DNA of 64,000 nucleotides from Papio anubis (taxonomy: Eukaryota > Chordata > Mammalia > Primates > Cercopithecidae), in contig NC_044983.1 in NCBI RefSeq assembly GCF_008728515.1, positions 126,723,139 through 126,787,138 of the forward strand. Reading direction: 5' to 3'. Each line of letters starts with the position of its first letter. Position 1 is the stretch's first letter. A program made the translations under genes and the position numbers. This document shows, piece after piece, positions 1 to 10,894 of this stretch. The notes under the pieces are model-generated. The model did no database searches. It was not told the origin of the DNA and saw only the letters and a program-made list of their open reading frames with translations.

Positions 1-1020
1 TAAAAGGCACACAAACAGGGAAAGAGGAAATCAAATTATCCCTCTTCGCTGACGATGAAATTCTATACCTAGAAAACCCTGAAGACCCTAACAAAATGCT
101 TGTGGAATTGCAAAACGACTTCAGTAAAGTTTCAGGATACAAAATCAATGTACAAAAACTGGCAGCATTTTTATGCACCAATAATGTTTATGCTGAGAGC
201 CAAATCAAGAATGCAATTCCATTTACAATAGCTGAGAAAAATGAAATATCCAGGAATACATCTAACCAAGAAAGTGAAAGAGCTCTGTAAGATTAACTAT
301 AAAACGTTGCTGAAAGAGATCAAAAACGACACAAACAAATGAAAAAACATTTTAGGCTCATGGATTGGAAGAATCCATATCATTAAAATGTCCATACCGT
401 CAATAGCAATCTACAGATTCAATGTCATTCTTATCAAACTATCAATAGCATTTTCACAGAATTAGAAAAAACTTTTCTAATGTTCGTATGGAATCAGGGG
501 AGTCTAAATAGCCAAAGCAATCCTAAGCACAAAGACAAAGCAGGAGGCATCACATTACCTGATCTCCAAATGTACTACAAGGCTACTAACCAAAACAGCA
601 TGGTACTGGTACAGAAATAGACACAGAGACCCATGGAACCTAATAGAACCTAGAAGTAAAATCACACACCTACGACCAAATGATCTTTGACGAAGTCAAC
701 AGAAATAAGCAATGAAGAGACTTCCCACTCAAAAAGTGGTACTGTGGAAGCTGGTTAGCCACATGCAGAAGAATAAAACTGAACCCTTACCTATCACCAT
801 TTGTAAAAATTAACTCAAGATGAATTGAACACTTAGACAAAAGACCTCTGATTGAAAAAAAAAAAAAAAGAAAAATCCTAAAAGAAAACCTGGTAAATAA
901 CGTTCTGTACATCAGACTTTGCAAATAATTTATGACTGAGTCCTCAAAAGCAATTGTCACCAAAAAATTGACAGGTGGGACCTGTTTAAACTAAAGAGCT
1001 TCTGTACAACAAAACAAACT
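1..1020 (+). mobile_element. L1 ORF2 fragment, RT domain end to C-terminal part, decayed
   Basis: This is a 5'-cut LINE-1 piece that enters at the window edge. Positions 45-56 encode FADD, the catalytic core of L1 reverse transcriptase, followed by LENPEDPNKMLVELQNDF, typical of ORF2 just after the active site. The frame stays open to a stop near 290. Beyond it, ORF2 wording remains recognisable in broken frames (about 490-620, the pattern for a tryptophan/lysine-rich stretch and 'YYKATNQNSMVLVQK'). An A-run near 858-872 lies inside it. No intact ORF2 is possible, so no retrotransposition function is expected. Similarity to the L1 consensus stops near 1020 without reaching the 3' UTR, so the 3' end has been lost or rearranged. 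Age looks like L1PB/L1MA, judged by eye. Confidence 0.9.
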
Positions 1021-1040
1021 ATGAACAGATATAACAATTC

Positions 1041-1347
1041 CTTTTTTTTTTTTTTTTTTTTTTTTGAGATGGAATCTCACTCTGTCACCCAGGTTGGAGC
1101 ACAGTGGTACGATCTTGGCTCACTGCAACCTCTGCCTCCTGGGTTCAAGCAATTCTCTTGCCTCAGTTTCCCGAATAGCTAGGATTACAGGTGCCTGCCG
1201 TCACACCTGGTTAATTTTTGTATTTGTAGTAGAGATGGAGTTTCACCAAGTTAGCCAGATTGGTCTCAAACTCCTGATCTCAGGTCATCCGCCTGCCTCG
1301 ACCTCCCAAAGTGCTGGGATTACAGGCGTGAGCCACTGCATCCGGCC
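1041..1347 (-). mobile_element. Alu, full length, minus strand
   Basis: The poly(T) at 1042-1065 is the complement of the Alu tail. It is followed by gagatggaatctcactctg, the right and left arms, and it ends in ccggcc at about 1347. A 10-bp target-site duplication, ataacaattc, lies at 1031-1040 and 1348-1357. Scattered substitutions suggest an AluS-age copy. A 95-residue open frame within it is the usual spurious antisense Alu frame. Confidence 0.96.
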
Positions 1348-1424
1348 ATAACAATTCTTCAAATTGACAGTATTAGAAGCTGAAAATGAAAAATCCATCA
1401 ATACCGTGGGAGATTGAATACACT

Positions 1425-1476
1425 CAGTATTTGATAGTATCAAATATTTTGATACTATCAGTATTTGATAGTATCA
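1425..1476. repeat. short palindrome plus direct repeat
   Basis: An 18-bp unit, cagtatttgatagtatca, occurs at 1425-1442 and 1459-1476. Between them, tgatagtatcaaa (1432-1444) and tttgatactatca (1448-1460) are perfect inverted arms with a 3-bp spacer. This looks like a small local duplication and inversion inside old L1-like sequence. Confidence 0.8.
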
Positions 1477-1650
1477 GTAACTGATAGAGGAATAAATGAA
1501 ACAGTCATAGCACATAGGTGATTTGAACAATGCATTAGTAATTTCAAGATAATGGACAAATTCAGAACCTTACGGATATTCACTACCCTCAAGCATAAAT
1601 GAAATACTCATACTAATGGAACAGATGTCAGGCCAAAAAAAAAAAAAAAA

Positions 1651-3107
1651 TGTGAGTAGGTGATATAAAAAAGTCTTCTGACTTGTTATAAGCTATAAGA
1701 GGCCTTATTAGGGTGACAGTAGCTTATACAATGCAATTTACTCTTTCAAAGAACAGCTTCTACTTTGCAAGAGAGTTTGAAGTTGTGAGTCGAGGAGTGA
1801 AACCAGGGGAAGAATTGGAATGGGTAAATGAAGAGTAAAATACAATAATATGTTCTTGCTTCTCCTGATACCTTTTGCAGAAGGCATACATTGACTCTCA
1901 CTCAGACAGTATATTAAAGCAACTGTTAGTATAGAGTTTTAGAGACAGATCCATCAGGGTAAAACACAAAGTCCAGGGTGGAATTCTGTTATCAACCAAC
2001 ACCATGATATAGATTTTCCATTTTTGTCCTAAAATTTTAGTCACACTTACCAAGTCACTGGTTTATTGCCCAGCTCTGCCAAAGAAAGCACTCTATTTGT
2101 GAGAATATTTACAGAAAATGGCTTGCCCTTGACCATTTTGGGAACAGGCTAAAATATTTAATTTTTAACTGAAACGAGATGGTTATTACCTTCCTTTGTA
2201 AGACACTGTTTTTGTTTGTTTGTTTGTTTGTTTTTTTTAATCAATATAGATTGTATTTGGAGCTAGTAAGAATCTACTTTTACAGTAATTTCAGGTATAT
2301 TGCTTGTTATTCATTCAACGTTTTTTCAGCCTATGGAACATTGTTCTACTATAATCAAATCACCATAAAATATCAGAAGAATCTTTCAGAAACAAACACA
2401 ATAGTCTGTATTCTGTTCTGATAAACTTCAACTGATTTAATCACATTATGTAGAGACTTTTGTGGCTCTTACAGTCTACAAAGTCATACCTGAATTTCAT
2501 AATACAGCTTTTAAAATGTGTATGGAGTGCAGGTTTTAAGTAGAATGAACAAAGCCTGGAATAATCACTGTGCAAAAGTGGAAGGAAAGGTTAAAGAGCA
2601 GATTATAGGAATGATCTAGAATTATGCAAAGACCTCGGTTCTACAAATCTAGGACCCTTTTAAATTAAAATCTTCACTTAGGAATCTTCAATGAGACCTA
2701 ATTCAAGCTCTAAAATATCATAATCAATGTAATATAATTGTAAATCCTCAAGGAGACAAGTTTACTTTCTTTTATCCTAAATGGTCCAAGAAAAAAAACA
2801 ATTAAGTGTTCATATTACCTCTTTTATCCGGGTACTTATTTTTTAGTCTACTCTCTGAAGGTGTCATATTTTATGTTTTATTTGGGAGTCTCAAATCCAT
2901 GTTTTCCATTGAATTAAGTCTAAATTTTATCTCTTATCCCTAAGCATCTCTTTAAAACCAAGGCTTCAGACTGCCAAAATTCTGTCAATATCCCAAAGGC
3001 AGCTCCTGTCTTGGGTACTTGCTCACTTCTCTGAAGGCATGTTTTTTTTTTTTTTTTTTACATGTTTTGGCCTATAAATACTTTTCCTTTCTTTTTGCCA
3101 CGCCACA
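1651..3107. other. intergenic, no gene seen
   Basis: AT-rich sequence without recognisable coding structure. It holds a (TTTG)n tract at about 2209-2238 and a T-run near 3042-3059. An 80-residue open frame at 2179-2421 spans the TTTG tract and has no family features. I could not assign an interspersed repeat family. Confidence 0.6.
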
Positions 3108-3160
3108 TGTTATATTAGAGTTCCCCAGAGAAACAGAACCAATAGGATATAGGTATATAG

Positions 3161-3171
3161 GATAGATAGAT

Positions 3172-3219
<48 letters not shown>
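3161..3219. repeat. (GATA)n microsatellite
   Basis: About 14 tandem GATA units, uninterrupted from about 3174 to 3218 after one broken unit near 3170. It sits inside the MLT2-like LTR, where the family is AT/GATA-rich. Length is likely polymorphic. Confidence 0.97.
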
Positions 3220-3225
<6 letters not shown>

Positions 3226-3514
3226 GACAGATAGGAGATTTATTATGGGAATTGGCTCCAGCAATTATGGAAGCTGAGGAGTCCCATGATATATGGTCCA
3301 CAAACTGGAAACTCAGGAAAGATAGTGGTATCACTAGGCCCAAGTCTGAGCGCCTGAGAACCAGGAAAGCCTATGCTATAACTTCCAGTCTAAAGTCAAA
3401 GACCTGAGAACTGGGGGAGGGGGCTTCTGGTGTCAATCCTATAATCTAAAGGCCCGAGAACCTGTAGCTCCAATGGTGGTAGTGCAGACGAGGATGGATG
3501 GTTCTGATTAAGAG

Positions 3515-3538
3515 GGGAGAGAGAGAGAGAGAGAGAGA
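3515..3538. repeat. (GA)n tract
   Basis: About 11 GA units following aggg within the MLT2-like LTR. Confidence 0.9.
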
Positions 3539-3755
3539 ATTCATCTTTCCTTTACCTTTTTGTTCTATTCAGGCAGGCTCTCAATGGATTGGATGAGGCC
3601 CACTCACACTGGTGAGGGTACGTCTTCTTTACTCAGTCCACTGATTCAAAGGCTAATGTCCTCTGGAAACACCCTCAGAGACACAACCTTAAGTACTGTT
3701 TTACCAGCTACCTAAGTATGTCTTAATCCAGTCACGCTGACACATACAATTAACC

Positions 3756-5239
3756 ATTCAAACATATGCATTTAAAAAGATTACAAAACACTCTGTTACA
3801 TGGTGTTTTAGCTTGTGATGTGATCAAAACAGTGAAAATTTCTTAGAACAGAATGTTCTCCAGACTATTGTGTTTGTTCCTGAAAGATTGTTCTGATATA
3901 GAAAATAGAACCTGAGAGAAAAGATTTTTTTCACGTAATTTGCTTTAGGTAGTGACCTCAGAGGATGAGAGTGGAGGGTCTAGAGGGAGTAAAAGGAAAG
4001 CCAAGAAGGCCAATTTCACTCTGCGTTTGTGAGGTTGGTTACTGCTCTGAGCATGTAGAGTTCAATCTCACTGAGGACTTCTTGGGGACCTGTAAAATGC
4101 ACCTCAAACTTTTCCCTCAAAGCACTAGAGATGCCAGTATTTGCTGAGCAGTTTTAGGCCTATAACTTTAGAGGGTGTTAATTCTTCAACATTTTTAATT
4201 ATGTATATGTCCAGGATGGTTGAGCAGCTTATGTCAGATGTCCCACATGGCTGAAACAGAGTGATGTCTCTGAGGATACACCTGCATACAGATGGTTGCC
4301 ATAGCAAGGGCCACAGCAATGAGCTGGGACAAAGCATGAGATAGAGGGCATTAAACATGCCCAAAATAAGTGTATTGATGGAGACTGGGTAGGTCACGTG
4401 GCCAGAAACCTACCTTATGTCCCAGATTTGGTACTCGGTACTTGGGCAAGCTCAAGTACCACTCCACCACAGCATTCCTCATTAGGATGGATTTACTATG
4501 ACCCCAACCTGTCTTACTTGGTTTTATTCCTTGCCCACCTCCATTTTATTCCAGGAGAAAAAAAAACATAATTGCCAAACAGAAGAATATCATCGTAGTT
4601 CATCTTATCACTGTTGCTGAAACAAAGCAGGACGAGCAAATGCCCAAAGACACCAGGACTCAGCCAAGAGGTAGTGGCCAGAAGTTACGAGAGAGGGAAG
4701 CTAATTAGTAGGACTGAACCATGCCTGGATAGAGAAATCACATGAAATTAAAACACACAAGGATGTCTTTAGAATAGGTGTAAGTGCTAGCTCCTCACTG
4801 ACAGTACTAGAGTCATCAGCTCTGAATGCAAGCTCTTAGAACGTATGAAAACACTGGACAAAAGTACCTAATAAACATCTAGTAATTTAAAAGATGACTG
4901 TCGCTATCATATTAATTTTGTACTGAATGTATGAAAAATGCCACATCCTGACTCAGCTGATACAGTGGAAAAGTGCACAGTAGATGTAGGGTGGTAGCGC
5001 TGATTTCTAATTCAGTTTTTCTTTCCTTTTGTGCTGCATCATGCTGGAGACATCAGTTAAGCTGTCCTGAGTTCTTTATACATTCTACTTTGGTAAAAAT
5101 TACGTAGTGATGAGCCATATGTGTACAAGAAAATGTGCATGTCAATTTGATTTTGTTCTTCAAAACAATTATAGCCACAAGCAAGCAGAAACTGAAATGT
5201 ATGTAATTTCTCAATATGCACTTGCACAAATAATTTTAT
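3756..5239. other. intergenic, no gene seen
   Basis: Nothing coding is supported; open frames of 60 and 90 residues (3965-4147 plus, 4125-4397 minus) are overlapping, unrelated to known families and start in ordinary sequence. The stretch at 4190-4560 is slightly GC-richer but I cannot name it. Confidence 0.5.
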
Positions 5240-5526
5240 GTATTTATTTATCTATTTGAGAGAGAGTCTTTCTCTGTTGCCCAGGCTAGAGTGCAATGGC
5301 GCAATCTCGGCTCACTGCAACCTCCGCCTCTTGGGTTCAAGCGATTCTCGCGCCTCAGCCTCCTGAGTAGCACATGCCACCATGCCTGGCTAAGTTTTGT
5401 ATTTTTAGTAGAGACGGGGTTTCACCATGTTGTTCAGGCTGGTCTCGAACTCCTGACCTCAGGTGATCCACCTGCCTCGGCCTCCCAAAGTGCTGGGATT
5501 ACAGGCGCAAGCCACCACACCCAGCC
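5240..5526 (-). mobile_element. Alu, minus strand, with a short internal deletion
   Basis: Antisense Alu from gagagagagtctttctctg to ccaccacacccagccc. The left-arm/right-arm junction segment around 5365-5375 lacks about 20 bases (agtagc is joined directly to acatgcc). The tail has decayed to a TATTTATTTATC-type sequence. No clean target-site duplication was found. Confidence 0.93.
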
Positions 5527-6816
5527 CAGTATTAATTTTAAAATGAATTAATGAGTTATAGGTTTTGTAAGAGCAAGAATAATTATCTTACATTCCCAGG
5601 CCCTGGACTAGAAACACAGAGAGGATAGGAACCTCATCTATTTCGATCATCATTCTATACTCTACTCAAATCTTAGTGTCTTGTATAAAAGAAGCTCAAA
5701 AGACATTGTTTTTGAATGAATGTGTTGAATAAATAAATAGATGTTTGTTGGTTTTTTGAATGGATAATTGAATGATGAATAAATGTATAATGTGCTTTTT
5801 CCCAAAGATATTACTCTATAGCAAAGAGAAGATGTTCACCAAATCCAATTATTTTTCTTAAGGATGATTCCATGGTGTGTATGAGCCCCAAATGATACTT
5901 GATATGTGAATTTTATATCCTATGCTTTAAGCCACAGATAATGGCCTCACACATTCAAAAGCATTAGAAAAGGAAGCAATTGCCCTTCAGCAATTTAGGT
6001 CCCAAATAATGGCTCTGAATGGAAATGAAAGAAGACTCAGAGGGCCTATTTGGATAAGAATGGGCACTGGCTTTTCTGAGCATCTTCTGGTACAGTTCCT
6101 CCTATTCATTCCACTTGAATAAGGTCAGGTAGCTTTTTAATATGTTGTCAAAAAGTAATTTCTCTCAAATACTCCCTCTTGGTCTCTTAGTAGTAACATT
6201 CTCATTCATGATACACTGAATTAATATTCTACAATTCTCTCAGTAGAAATTTCTTGAAGTGTGTGCATGGTGTACCTATCCATAGCTATATACAGAATAC
6301 AGAGGAATAGTCAGCAGCTCATGAGTCATGCAACCAAAGATTAAGACGTGGATCTGACCCTCACTGGGTGGTCTCACTGAATGATAAGGGCCTCTGTTTT
6401 CTCATCTCTACACTGCAGTAGGGTTCAGCCTTTAGGTATTTGTCGAGCCATCAGTAAATGCTAGGCCTTTGGAATACTGAGATAAAGTAGATCTGATCCA
6501 CACCTTGTTAGATCATTGAGGAGACAAATATGCAAACAGAACACTTTCTACAGGATGCATTAAGTACTAGAGAATGAGAGTGAAGCATTTAAGGAAAATA
6601 ATTTCATTTTGACAAGGTAATAAAACACATCCTCTTTGAGTGTAAGGACTGTAAAATAAGAGTTGAGTAAAGGATACTTTAAAGGTGATTCTGAAAAATA
6701 AAATGTCCAGAGATGCTTGAGGTTTCATTGAGGCCAAAAGAAAAGCATTTCTACCAACCTAGGGATTACAAAGAGAGTTTTCTGGAAATTTCACTTGAGA
6801 GTTAAAGAGGTGAGTT
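5527..6816. other. intergenic with weak L2/MIR-like pieces
   Basis: At 5710-5790 there are GAATGAATG/AATAAATA-type repeats like those at L2 3' ends. Segment 6340-6430 (gggcctctgttttctcatct) resembles antisense MIR core, and 6470-6700 has L2-like wording. All are too decayed for firm calls. No coding region is seen. Confidence 0.4.
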
Positions 6817-6830
6817 TGAGTTGCGATTCT

Positions 6831-7124
6831 TTTTGTTTTTTTTGAGACAGAGTCGCTCTGTCGCCCAGGCTAGAGTGCAATGGCGCAATTTCGGCTCACT
6901 GCAACCTCTGCCTCTTGGGTTTAAGTGATTTTCCTGCCTCAGCCTCCCGAGCAGCTGGGATTATAGACACCCACCACCACGCCTGGCTAATTTTTGTATT
7001 TTTAGTAGTGGCGGGCTTTCATCATGTTGGCCAGGCTAGTCTTGAACTCCTGACCTGAAGTGATCTGCCCACCTTAGCCTCCCAAAATGCTGAGATTACA
7101 GGCGTGAGCCACCATGCCCGGCCA
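6831..7124 (-). mobile_element. Alu, full length, minus strand
   Basis: Antisense Alu from the T-rich tail (gttttttttgagacagag) to ccatgcccggcc. Flanking duplication tgagttgc at 6817-6824 and 7125-7132, extended by a near-match att. Several substitutions, including loss of CpGs, point to an older Alu (Sx/J age). Confidence 0.95.
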
Positions 7125-7267
7125 TGAGTTGCATTTTGACAGGTAAGATGAAGAACAAGGGAGAGAGGGCTGAATTTATGATGGGAAAGTTCTTTGGAGA
7201 CAATGTCATGGGAGATTTTATATGATAGGAATTTGAACTTTATTTTTATAATATTGTAAAGTAAAAA

Positions 7268-7927
7268 TGAAATCCTAAGGCCCCCAATGACTGACTAGAC
7301 CCCCGTTTGGCCAAGGGGACCTCAGAGAAACCTTAAACAAAGAGTACCTGGCTTTAATGGGAAGGGAGGTTAGACAGGCTTCGTTATACGCCCTCCCTTT
7401 TGGAGTCTAGCCACAATAATTGAGCAGCATTAATGTCAAAATAAAGATAATGAGAGTGACAAAACAGATTCTTTCTGGCAATAAGGCAACAAATTATAAA
7501 AAACGACTTAAGGCTGTGCAAGGCAAGAGTTAAGTCATGTCTGCAGGGCATCAATCTTGCTACATAGGCATCCTTATCTTAACTTAAAACATTCCTTTCT
7601 GCTGACTCTGAGTTTTAGACAGAGCCTTACTCCTTTAACAAATTGTGCATTAAAGCATCTCTGAATCTACCTATTACCTGTAAGCTCCTGCTTCAGGATA
7701 TTCTGCCTTTTGGGCAGAACAACATATATCTTCCTTGTACTGGTTTATGTCTTTGCCTGTTATCTCCCACATCCCTAAAATGTGCAAAACCAAATTGTAA
7801 TCTGACTGCCTCGAGTGCACCTTCTTAGGATTCCTTGAGACTGTGATTTCCCTGGCTGTGGCTCTCTGTATTGGCTCAGAATAAATCTTCCTGAAATATT
7901 TTACAGGGTTTGGTTTTTCCTTTAACA
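7268..7927 (+). mobile_element. ERV1-type LTR, plus strand (subfamily not assigned)
   Basis: The segment runs from tgaaatcctaaggccccc to cctttaaca and has LTR architecture: a TATA-like aattataaaa near 7493 and a polyadenylation signal aataaa at 7880-7885, followed by a short U5-like end. The end resembles MER4-group class I LTRs by eye. The ends TG and CA are plausible, but I could not confirm a 4-bp target duplication, so the boundaries are approximate. It looks like a solo LTR with no internal sequence. Confidence 0.65.
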
Positions 7928-7964
7928 ATGTAAATGTCAGGCATGTTGACCCAGGACTCAAATC

Positions 7965-8150
7965 AGCTAGATTAAAGTCTTAACTTCCCACTTATTAGCT
8001 GTGCAATCTTGAGTAGGTTGACTAATAATAACAACTAATAATAGTATCTATCTTGTGTAATTTGTAAAGAGTGTACAAATTCACATAGAAAATGCCTAAA
8101 ACAATACCTTGTGCATTGTAAGTACTTAATAAATGTTTGCTATCATCATC
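7965..8150 (-). mobile_element. MIR SINE remnant, minus strand
   Basis: Antisense MIR core: cttattagctgtgcaatcttgagtagg corresponds to the conserved 'ttactagctgtgtgaccttgggcaag' block. It continues through an AATAATAGTATCTA segment to agtacttaataaatgtttgc. Confidence 0.8.
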
Positions 8151-8613
8151 ACCATTAGCAGCAGAAGCAGTAGCATTATAACCTCAAAGGCTTTCCTCTC
8201 TTTTCAGTTTGAGATGGAAGGAGATTCTAAAATGCCATTGAGTGAGCTATGAAGGAAGACATACATGAATCTACATTTATTTTGAAATTCAAAGATCAGA
8301 AGATCCCTGGATAGTTAGGAAATTGTCCACTGCTAATGAGGAGAGACACTGTTCCCCCAAAATGATTAAAGCAGTGCCTCTAACTAGGAACAAAGTTGAA
8401 TTCACAGATTTGTCTGGGTTACTTCTCCTCAAAACAGACCAGGCTGTTTATTGTGTAATGCCAGTTGCTCTGGTGATAGGAAGATGACTAAGAGTGAAGA
8501 GCATTATAATGAGAAAGATCTTGTAACGAAGAAGTAGTCTTAATTTATATCAACATTTGTCCATCTATAATGTGGGTTTGAAGCATAGCACAGTGTATTT
8601 CCGTGACGCTGGT
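8151..8613. other. intergenic, nothing recognised
   Basis: A 460-bp stretch of ordinary AT-rich sequence with no assignable repeat or coding frame. It starts with a short ATC/AGCAGAAGCAG-type run near 8145-8175. Confidence 0.5.
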
Positions 8614-9006
8614 TGTATTATTCCATTTTTGTATTGCTATAAAGAAATACCTGAGACTGGGTAACTTATGAGAAAAGAGATTTAATTGGCTCATGGTTCT
8701 GCAGGCTGTATAGGAAACATAGAGGCATCTGCTTCTGGAGAGCCCTCAGGAACCCTTCAATAATGGCAGAAGGCAAAGGGGAAACAGGTATGTCATGCGG
8801 CAAAAGCAGGAACAAGAAGGAGCTGGGAGGTGCCACACACTTTCAAATGACCAGATTTCATGAGAACTCACTATGATGAAAATAGCACCAAGCCACGAAC
8901 GATCCACTCCCACGGTCCAAATACCTCCCACCAGGCCCCACTTCCAGCATTGGGGATCACAATTCATCATGAGATTTGGGTGGGGACAAATATCCAAACT
9001 GTGTCA
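8614..9006 (-). mobile_element. solo MaLR LTR (MST/THE1 group), minus strand
   Basis: On the plus strand it runs from tgtattattccatttttgt to ccaaactgtgtca, the reverse complement of an MST-type LTR. It includes acctgagactgggtaactta and the aggccccacttccagcattg block. A perfect 5-bp target-site duplication, ctggt, lies at 8609-8613 and 9007-9011, which fixes both ends. At 393 bp it is near full length and is a solo LTR formed by recombination. Weak open frames here (83 and 88 residues) are spurious. Confidence 0.92.
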
Positions 9007-9011
9007 CTGGT

Positions 9012-9514
9012 AGACATAATTAAGGTAAAGTATTCCAAGGGTCTGTGTGGGAGGTGGTCTCTGCATTGTTTCTGTCTTTGGTTCTCAGAGGATGGTGCAG
9101 GCAGTGGCAGCATCCACATCACATAGGAGCCTGTCAGAAATGCGGAACCTCAGGAACCAACCCCAACTATGTGAATCAGAATCAGGTGATTGGGTTGCAC
9201 GCTCCAGTTTAAGAAGCTTTGCTCTATGTTTAGTGTAGACTCTAGATGAGGTTAATGAGGAAATTGTCCATACTTAGTAACCGATTAAGGTTTTGACCAA
9301 GCAATTTTAGGTCAAATGTGCAAAACACAAACAAACAAAAAAGGCACTGGAAGGCTTGCCTTACACTTCTAAAATGAAAAGCCTTGAATGAAGCCAAAAA
9401 TAACAACCTTTCACTGAGGTCATACTCTTGAAAGTAAGAAAGTCTGGACTCAAACCAAAATCTTCTGAATTGAGGTTCTTATTCATTTAATGTTATTGGT
9501 ATGACATTTGGGAG
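9012..9514. other. intergenic, nothing recognised
   Basis: The first part (9040-9240) is somewhat GC-richer, with overlapping open frames that have no family features. At 9180-9235, tcaggtgattgggttgcacg and caagaagctttgctcta-like wording may be part of a decayed MER-type DNA element, but I cannot support it. Confidence 0.4.
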
Positions 9515-9610
9515 ACATGAGTTCTACGCCTGACTCTTCTTACTAAATGGGTGGCCTAAGACATGTCATTTCACTTCTGATCTTCAGTTTTCCTACCTAT
9601 ATACTACGAC
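9515..9610 (-). mobile_element. MIR core fragment, minus strand
   Basis: tcttcttactaaatgggtgg and catttcacttctgatcttcag match the antisense MIR core pattern. Ends are uncertain. Confidence 0.6.
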
Positions 9611-10034
9611 TGGTTGACTTCGTGTTATTTCATGACCTCCCAACAATGTTTACTCTCTCTGTATCAGGTCATACTTTCATCTTCCCATTTACATTTATAC
9701 AAAGAGGTGACCATGGTATATGCACAAATGAACTTTGTCCTGATACCAGCTTCCAAATTAGTATGACCAATATATTTGCTTAATTATTTCAGTCATTGTT
9801 TTCTACTCATTGGGAAAAATATTCATTAGAAAATGACTTCCCATTAATTCATTGCTTTGCTTGGGTATTACATTAATTGCAGCTTTTTTCCTTGCTGAAT
9901 AAAAGCACATGCATACTTTGGATTCAGTCTGAAGCTGATAAAAGTTATTATCTGTTTGGAAATCTGACTGACTTTTCTATTCCACCTGCTGTCAAATTTT
10001 AATAGCTTTGAATGAAACCCTTAATAAGAATTGT
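9611..10034. other. intergenic, nothing recognised
   Basis: AT-rich sequence without an assignable repeat; no coding evidence. Confidence 0.5.
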
Positions 10035-10440
10035 AATGACAACCTGCATTTTATAGTACTTTATACTTTCCAAAGCACTTTCAAGGGAATTATACACATG
10101 TATTATCTCATTGATCCTCCATGGCAGGTAGGGAAAAGGGGAACATATGGATGGTTTGCATGAAAGCGCAGATTAGCTTCTCTGATTGAACAATTCATGC
10201 CCATTTTCATCCTGCAGAGAGCAGAGATTTAGCCTCAAATATGGCTATTATTTATTTCAGGTTTTTTGACACCTTTTTCTAGACATTATCTCATTTGCTA
10301 CTCACCACCATGCTTGGAGGTGGTTATCTTGTTCACTATTTTCAGGTGAAGAAAACAGAAACTCACATATATGAGGTACCTTATGAAAGGTCACTGGCTC
10401 ATAAGAGGAGCAGGATGCAGACTGCAGACTTCTGACTCTC
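10035..10440 (+). mobile_element. two MIR fragments in tandem, plus strand
   Basis: At 10035-10140, tgcattttatagtactttatactttcc leads into cattgatcctccatggcagg, as in MIR3/MIRb. At 10265-10440, cattatctcatttgctactc, tggttatcttgttcactatt and ggtgaagaaaacagaaactc match MIR from its Pol III half to its core. About 120 bp of unassigned sequence separates them, so these may be two insertions or one split copy. Confidence 0.7.
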
Positions 10441-10667
10441 AGCCAGTGTACCCCCTCATTCCCCAGGAAATGGAAAGAAACAGTGCTATTGTTATTTGAA
10501 TGTTTAGGAGAAGGGTGGGTGGTGTGAAAAGAAAATGTCTCACAAGCCCCACTAGTTCTTGACTGATTGAAACTGTAATAATCACACTATTAATGGGTTT
10601 CTTTGGAGTAATGCTTTCAGGACTGCTTTTATTGGCATTATTTGTTTGGCAAAATAACATTGTGCAC

Positions 10668-10760
10668 TTAATGTCATTAAACCCATTTTACAGATGGAGA
10701 AACCAGAAAATACTGTTTTCTCCCTAGTTTACTAAGCTGGTAAATGGAAGAACCGAAAGT
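10668..10760 (+). mobile_element. MIR core fragment, plus strand
   Basis: cccattttacagatggagaaacc is the diagnostic MIR core phrase; the fragment fades after gctggtaaatggaagaacc. Confidence 0.75.
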
Positions 10761-10894
10761 TTACTCCCCAAAACTGTGCTGTAAATAAGTGACCACTGTC
10801 CTTGCACCTACATTGATTTATTATTTATTAACCTGCTTGCTGGGTCTTCTTTATGAAGAAGCTCGGTAGATCATGTTTGCTTTTTGATTTATGC

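Larger units (their letters stand above)
1021..1650 (+). mobile_element. older L1-like remnant, host of an Alu insertion
   Basis: After removing the Alu at 1041-1347, the flanks read as a degraded older L1 ORF2-like segment: phrases such as aaaaatccatcaataccgtg and gggagattgaatacactc resemble L1M sequence between the endonuclease and RT domains. That part lies upstream in ORF2 of what precedes it at 1-1020, so the two are not one continuous element. An A-run ends the segment near 1636-1650. Family assignment is uncertain. Confidence 0.4.
3108..3755 (-). mobile_element. solo LTR of ERVL type (MLT2-like), minus strand
   Basis: On the plus strand it begins near ttagagttccccagagaaac and ends near gacacatacaattaacc, the reverse complement of the MLT2 (HERV-L) LTR pattern, which starts with a TGTTAATTGTATGTGTCA-like end and finishes with TCTGGAGAACCCTGACTAA. 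The CTTTACTCAGTCCACTGATTCAAAGGCTAAT block matches known MLT2 wording. A GATA tract has expanded inside it and a GA tract lies near 3515-3538. A second family member lies at 40048-40542. No internal ERV sequence is attached. Confidence 0.7.

Noticed and set aside
45..56. FADD reverse-transcriptase motif as a sign of an active L1
   Set aside because: The frame stops near 290, and the element is cut at both ends.
1064..1351. 95-residue frame on the plus strand, and similar frames at 5291-5551, 18452-18862, 23169-23525 and 25911-26192
   Set aside because: All lie inside Alu copies and give the standard Alu-derived peptides; no independent coding evidence.
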